Shown piece after piece: positions 61,309-64,000 of a stretch of DNA of 64,000 nucleotides. Source of the DNA: DATGLG01 sp035294245 (GTDB lineage Bacteria; Pseudomonadota; Alphaproteobacteria; JACZXZ01); NCBI GenBank assembly GCA_035294245.1, contig DATGLG010000004.1, positions 310,001-374,000 of the forward strand, in the 5' to 3' direction. The notes beneath the pieces were generated by a model. That model did no database searches and was not told the origin of the DNA. It worked only from the letters and a program-made list of their open reading frames with translations. Positions within the stretch are counted from its first letter, which is position 1; every line of letters begins with the position of its first letter. Made by a program: the position numbers and the translations under genes.

Positions 61309-62295
61309 ATGAAGGTGGTGATCACGGGTGGGACGGGCTTCATCGGCCGCATGCTGGCGCGGCGCGTTCTCGAGCGCGGCGCGCTCACCGGCCCCTCGGG
61401 CGGTGCCGAGCCCGTCGACGAGATGGTGCTCTTCGATGCGGTCGTGCCGCCGGAATTTCCGCCCGCTCTCGCCGCCCGCGCCAAGGTGGTGACCGGCGAG
61501 ATCTCCGACCGCGCGCAGATCGAGGCGCTGATCGATCGCGACGACATCGCGGTCTTCCATCTCGCCTCGGTGGTGAGCGCGGGCGGCGAGCAGGATTTCA
61601 ATCTCGCCATGCGGGTCAATCTCGACGGCGGGCGCCACGTCCTCGAGGCCTGCCGGCGGCGCAAGACGACGCCGCGCCTCGTCTTCACCAGCTCGATCGC
61701 CGTCTTCGGCCCGCCCGGCATGGGGCCGCGCGTCGACGATTCCACCAAGCAGACGCCGCAGACGACCTATGGCGTGACCAAGGCTATCGGCGAGCTCCTC
61801 GTCAACGACTACACGCGCAAGGGATTCCTCGATGGCCGCTCGGCGCGGCTGCCCACGGTGATCGTGCGGCCGGGGCGGCCGAACAAGGCGGCCTCGAGCT
61901 TTGTGAGCGGCGTCATTCGCGAGCCCCTGAGCGGCGAGCCCTGCCGCCTTCCCGTCGGGCTCGAGACGGTGATGCCGGTGCTGGGCTACCGCTCGATCGT
62001 CGAGAACCTGATCAGGCTTCACGAGGCGCCCGGCGAGGCGATCGGCCCGGATCGCGCCGTCAGCTTCCCGAGCCTCGATGTCACCGTCGGCGAGATGGTG
62101 GCGGCGCTGAAGCGCGTCGCCGGCGGACGTCGGCTGGGGCCGATCGAGGTCGCACCCGATCCCGCGATCGAGCGCATCGTCGCCGGCTGGCCGACGGGAA
62201 CCGCGTGGCGCAAGGCGGCGGGCCTGGGCCTCGTCTGCGATCCCGACATCGACTCGATCATCCGCGCCTATATCGAGGATTTCCTGCCGGGCTGA
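61309..62295 (+). CDS. NAD-dependent epimerase/dehydratase, DenD (D-erythronate dehydrogenase)-like
   Basis: This 328-residue SDR enzyme has the Rossmann motif VVITGGTGFIGRMLARRVL at the N-terminus and the catalytic Ser (FTSSIAVFG) and Tyr-x3-Lys (TYGVTKAIGE). Its overall length and the ending DPDIDSIIRAYIEDFLPG suggest the DenD branch that oxidises four-carbon sugar acids. It follows hutH by 39 bases. Neighbouring denAB-type genes are not present, so the substrate call is provisional. Confidence 0.85.
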   Translation: MKVVITGGTGFIGRMLARRVLERGALTGPSGGAEPVDEMVLFDAVVPPEFPPALAARAKVVTGEISDRAQIEALIDRDDIAVFHLASVVSAGGEQDFNLAMRVNLDGGRHVLEACRRRKTTPRLVFTSSIAVFGPPGMGPRVDDSTKQTPQTTYGVTKAIGELLVNDYTRKGFLDGRSARLPTVIVRPGRPNKAASSFVSGVIREPLSGEPCRLPVGLETVMPVLGYRSIVENLIRLHEAPGEAIGPDRAVSFPSLDVTVGEMVAALKRVAGGRRLGPIEVAPDPAIERIVAGWPTGTAWRKAAGLGLVCDPDIDSIIRAYIEDFLPG

Positions 62296-62567
62296 GGATC
62301 GGCTTAACTACTTAGCGCACTAAGCAGCGTCACGGAGTCCGGGTCTTGGCGCCGCGACCCCATGACGCTGAAGCCTCGTCGCGCGAGCCTTTGTCGCGCC
62401 ATCTTGGCGATCTCGGTGGCGGGCGACAGGTTGACAATGCCGCGAGGAGCCCTAACTCCATGGAGGTTCACGTGCCGGCGGTTTCATGAAACAATGGCAT
62501 TGCCGGCTCGCCGGGCTCACCTGGTCGTCCCCCTGTCTTCATGCTCCCATCGCCACGGCTCAGCGTC
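62296..62567. other. Intergenic region before egtB
   Basis: This region between the denD-like and egtB genes contains a small hairpin, CTTAG-CGCA-CTAAG (62311-62324), 16 bases after the denD-like stop. It could be a terminator stem or an operator. Nothing else recognisable was found. Confidence 0.35.
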
Positions 62568-63674
62568 ATGACCGCATCCAGACCGCGCGGAGCGGAGTGC
62601 CAGGGCTGCCGCGCCGTGACGGAGGCCATGGCCGCGTGCCGCCATGCGACGCTGGCGCTCATCGCCGATCTCGATGACGAGATACTGCGCGCGCAGCCCG
62701 ATCCGCTCTTCAGCCCGATCGGGTGGCATATCGGGCATATCGCCTATACCGAGGCGCTGTGGCTCGCGCCCAGTGCTGTCATTCATCCGGAATGGGAGAC
62801 GATCTTCCGTCAGGACGGGCTGCCGAAGGCCGCGCGCCGCGCGTTGCCGCCGCGGAGCGCCCTTCTCGATTATCTCGCGGAGGCGCGCCGCCATGCCATG
62901 GCGCGCGCCGAGGCCGCCCTCGCCGCCGGCGAGGAGCGCCTCTGGCGGTTCATTCTCCAGCACGAGGCGCAGCATGGCGAGACCATCGCCATCATCCGCC
63001 GCCTCTCCGGCCTCGATCTGCGGCTGCCCAAGCCCGTCGCCGCCGATGACGGCGCGATGATCGAGATTCCCGCCGGAACCTTCCACCGGGGCGATGACGG
63101 CATCGCGGCGCTCGACAACGAGAGGCCGGCCCATCCGGAAGCTCTGCCGGCCTATCGCCTGTCGCGGCGGCCGGTGAGCCAGAGGCGCTTTCGCGATTTT
63201 ATCCTCGCCGGCGGCTATCGCACGCGACGGTTCTGGTCGGACGAGGGATGGCGCTGGCGGACCGCCCATGGCGTGACTCGGCCCCTCTACTGGCGCGCGG
63301 GCGGCGACGACGTCTCCGTGCACGGGGTGAGCGCCTATGAGGCCGAGGCCTATTGCCGCTTCATCGGCATGCGCCTGCCGAGCGAGGCGGAATGGGAGCG
63401 CGCCGCGAATCTCGCGCCGTCCCTTGCCATGCTCGGCGAGGTGTGGCAGTGGACCTCGACGGTCTTCGCCGCCTATCCGGGATTCCAGGCCTTCCCCTAT
63501 CCCGGCTATTCGCGCGCCTATTTCGACGGCCGCCACCGCGTCCTCAAGGGCGGAAGCTGGGCGACCCAGGCGCCCGTCCTGCGGCCGAGCTTTCGCAATT
63601 GGTACGAGCCGGGCACGCGCCAGATTTTCGCGGGGTTTCGCTATGCCGATGACGCGTCGTCCCCATCCGCTTAG
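62568..63674 (+). CDS. egtB: Ergothioneine synthase EgtB-type sulfoxide synthase
   Basis: This 368-residue protein combines an N-terminal DinB-like domain with a C-terminal FGE/sulfatase-modifying-like domain (GMRLPSEAEWERAAN; VLKGGSW; GFRYADD). The iron ligands are probably His54 (GWHIGH) and the HEAQH pair at residues 132-136, as in EgtB (His51, 134, 138). It couples gamma-glutamylcysteine or cysteine to hercynine with oxygen. It is shorter than mycobacterial EgtB, as in many proteobacteria. ATG 62568 was preferred to 62541. It overlaps egtD. Confidence 0.88.
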   Translation: MTASRPRGAECQGCRAVTEAMAACRHATLALIADLDDEILRAQPDPLFSPIGWHIGHIAYTEALWLAPSAVIHPEWETIFRQDGLPKAARRALPPRSALLDYLAEARRHAMARAEAALAAGEERLWRFILQHEAQHGETIAIIRRLSGLDLRLPKPVAADDGAMIEIPAGTFHRGDDGIAALDNERPAHPEALPAYRLSRRPVSQRRFRDFILAGGYRTRRFWSDEGWRWRTAHGVTRPLYWRAGGDDVSVHGVSAYEAEAYCRFIGMRLPSEAEWERAANLAPSLAMLGEVWQWTSTVFAAYPGFQAFPYPGYSRAYFDGRHRVLKGGSWATQAPVLRPSFRNWYEPGTRQIFAGFRYADDASSPSA

Positions 63675-64000
63675 CGCGCCGCCGCGAGATCGTCTCGTCT
63701 GGCGCAGACTTCTCGACGCCGCGACACTCGCCGAGGGCGAGCGGGAGATCATAGCAGGCCTCACCGCGGCGCCGAAGCGCCTGCCCTGCCGGCTCTTCTA
63801 CGACGAGCGCGGCTCGCAGCTCTTCGAGCGGATCTGCGAGCTTCCCGAATACTATCTCACGCGCACCGAGCGCGCCCTGCTCGGCGACATCGCCGATGCT
63901 ATGGCGCGCCAGACGGGGCCGTGCGACATCGTCGAGCTCGGCAGCGGCACCTCGAGCAAGACGCAGGTCATCCTCGACGCCTATGGCGCCGCCGGCGCGC
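63643..64000 (+). CDS. egtD: Histidine-specific methyltransferase EgtD (3' end outside window)
   Basis: The first ~119 residues of an S-adenosylmethionine-dependent histidine trimethylase run to the window end without a stop. The EgtD N-terminal signature KRLPCRLFYDERGSQLFERI is followed by LPEYYLTRTE and the methyltransferase motif I VELGSGTSSKT. It makes hercynine, the substrate of the upstream EgtB. The gene starts at ATG 63643 or 63649 inside the egtB end, a 32-base overlap. Confidence 0.92.
   Translation, partial: MPMTRRPHPLSAPPRDRLVWRRLLDAATLAEGEREIIAGLTAAPKRLPCRLFYDERGSQLFERICELPEYYLTRTERALLGDIADAMARQTGPCDIVELGSGTSSKTQVILDAYGAAGA

Noticed and set aside
59572..62022. Long antisense reading frame (over 800 codons) opposite hutH and the denD-like gene
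   Set aside because: It is a GC-rich shadow of two well-supported genes, with low-complexity Arg/Gly/Asp-rich translation and no recognisable domain.

Overview
The window is GC-rich, densely coded DNA from a bacterial chromosome. It most likely comes from an alphaproteobacterium of the Rhodospirillales/Hyphomicrobiales type. The inference rests on gene content: minCDE, an alphaproteobacterial-style abundance of ABC importers with IclR/GntR regulators, tandem MlaC proteins, the prokaryotic speD form, an egtB-egtD pair and the codon bias. No rRNA or tRNA gene, insertion sequence, integrase or CRISPR array was recognised.

Positions 1-28.2 kb are a catabolic block of importers, each paired with enzymes and a local regulator. 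The order is: the tail of an oligopeptide-type importer (oppC-D-F) with a GntR regulator; a polar-amino-acid importer feeding an ectoine-hydrolase-like M24 protein; an IclR regulator followed by amidohydrolase, flavin reductase, 2-hydroxyacid dehydrogenase and a Rieske oxygenase; a truncated ABC ATPase remnant; a minus-strand run with a spermidine/putrescine-type importer, HyuA/HyuB hydantoinase/oxoprolinase subunits, a FAD amine oxidoreductase and a DMT exporter, divergent from a second IclR regulator; an exported beta-propeller protein; and an IlvD-type sugar-acid dehydratase overlapping a DapA-family lyase.

Positions 28.4-38 kb hold housekeeping and envelope genes: minCDE, three small exported Tyr/Pro/Gly-rich proteins, a TetR regulator, a small c-type cytochrome, a glycosyltransferase overlapping a PIG-L deacetylase, a lipoprotein, a single-domain response regulator and a GNAT-like protein.

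Positions 38.0-40.6 kb carry the most unusual locus. A Tat-like exported protein with eleven perfect Gly-Gly-Lys repeats is followed by a PqqD-like peptide-binding protein, an HprK-related kinase and a 2-oxoglutarate/Fe(II)-type oxygenase. The layout resembles a peptide- or protein-modification system, with the repeat protein as candidate substrate.

Positions 40.6-64 kb contain a complete dipeptide importer operon with a DUF1028 protein, an exported S10 carboxypeptidase, speD, an Asp/Glu racemase-family protein, a DadA-like dehydrogenase, phnN, a GGDEF-EAL protein, an orphan ATP-grasp protein, a thioesterase, a CsoR/RcnR-family metal sensor with a His-rich Ni/Co exporter, two MlaC paralogues with a 29-residue membrane protein, a Nudix hydrolase, hutH, a denD-like dehydrogenase, and egtB-egtD, the last cut by the window end. 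The overall theme is scavenging of peptides, amino acids, polyamines and osmolytes, as in soil- or rhizosphere-type heterotrophs.
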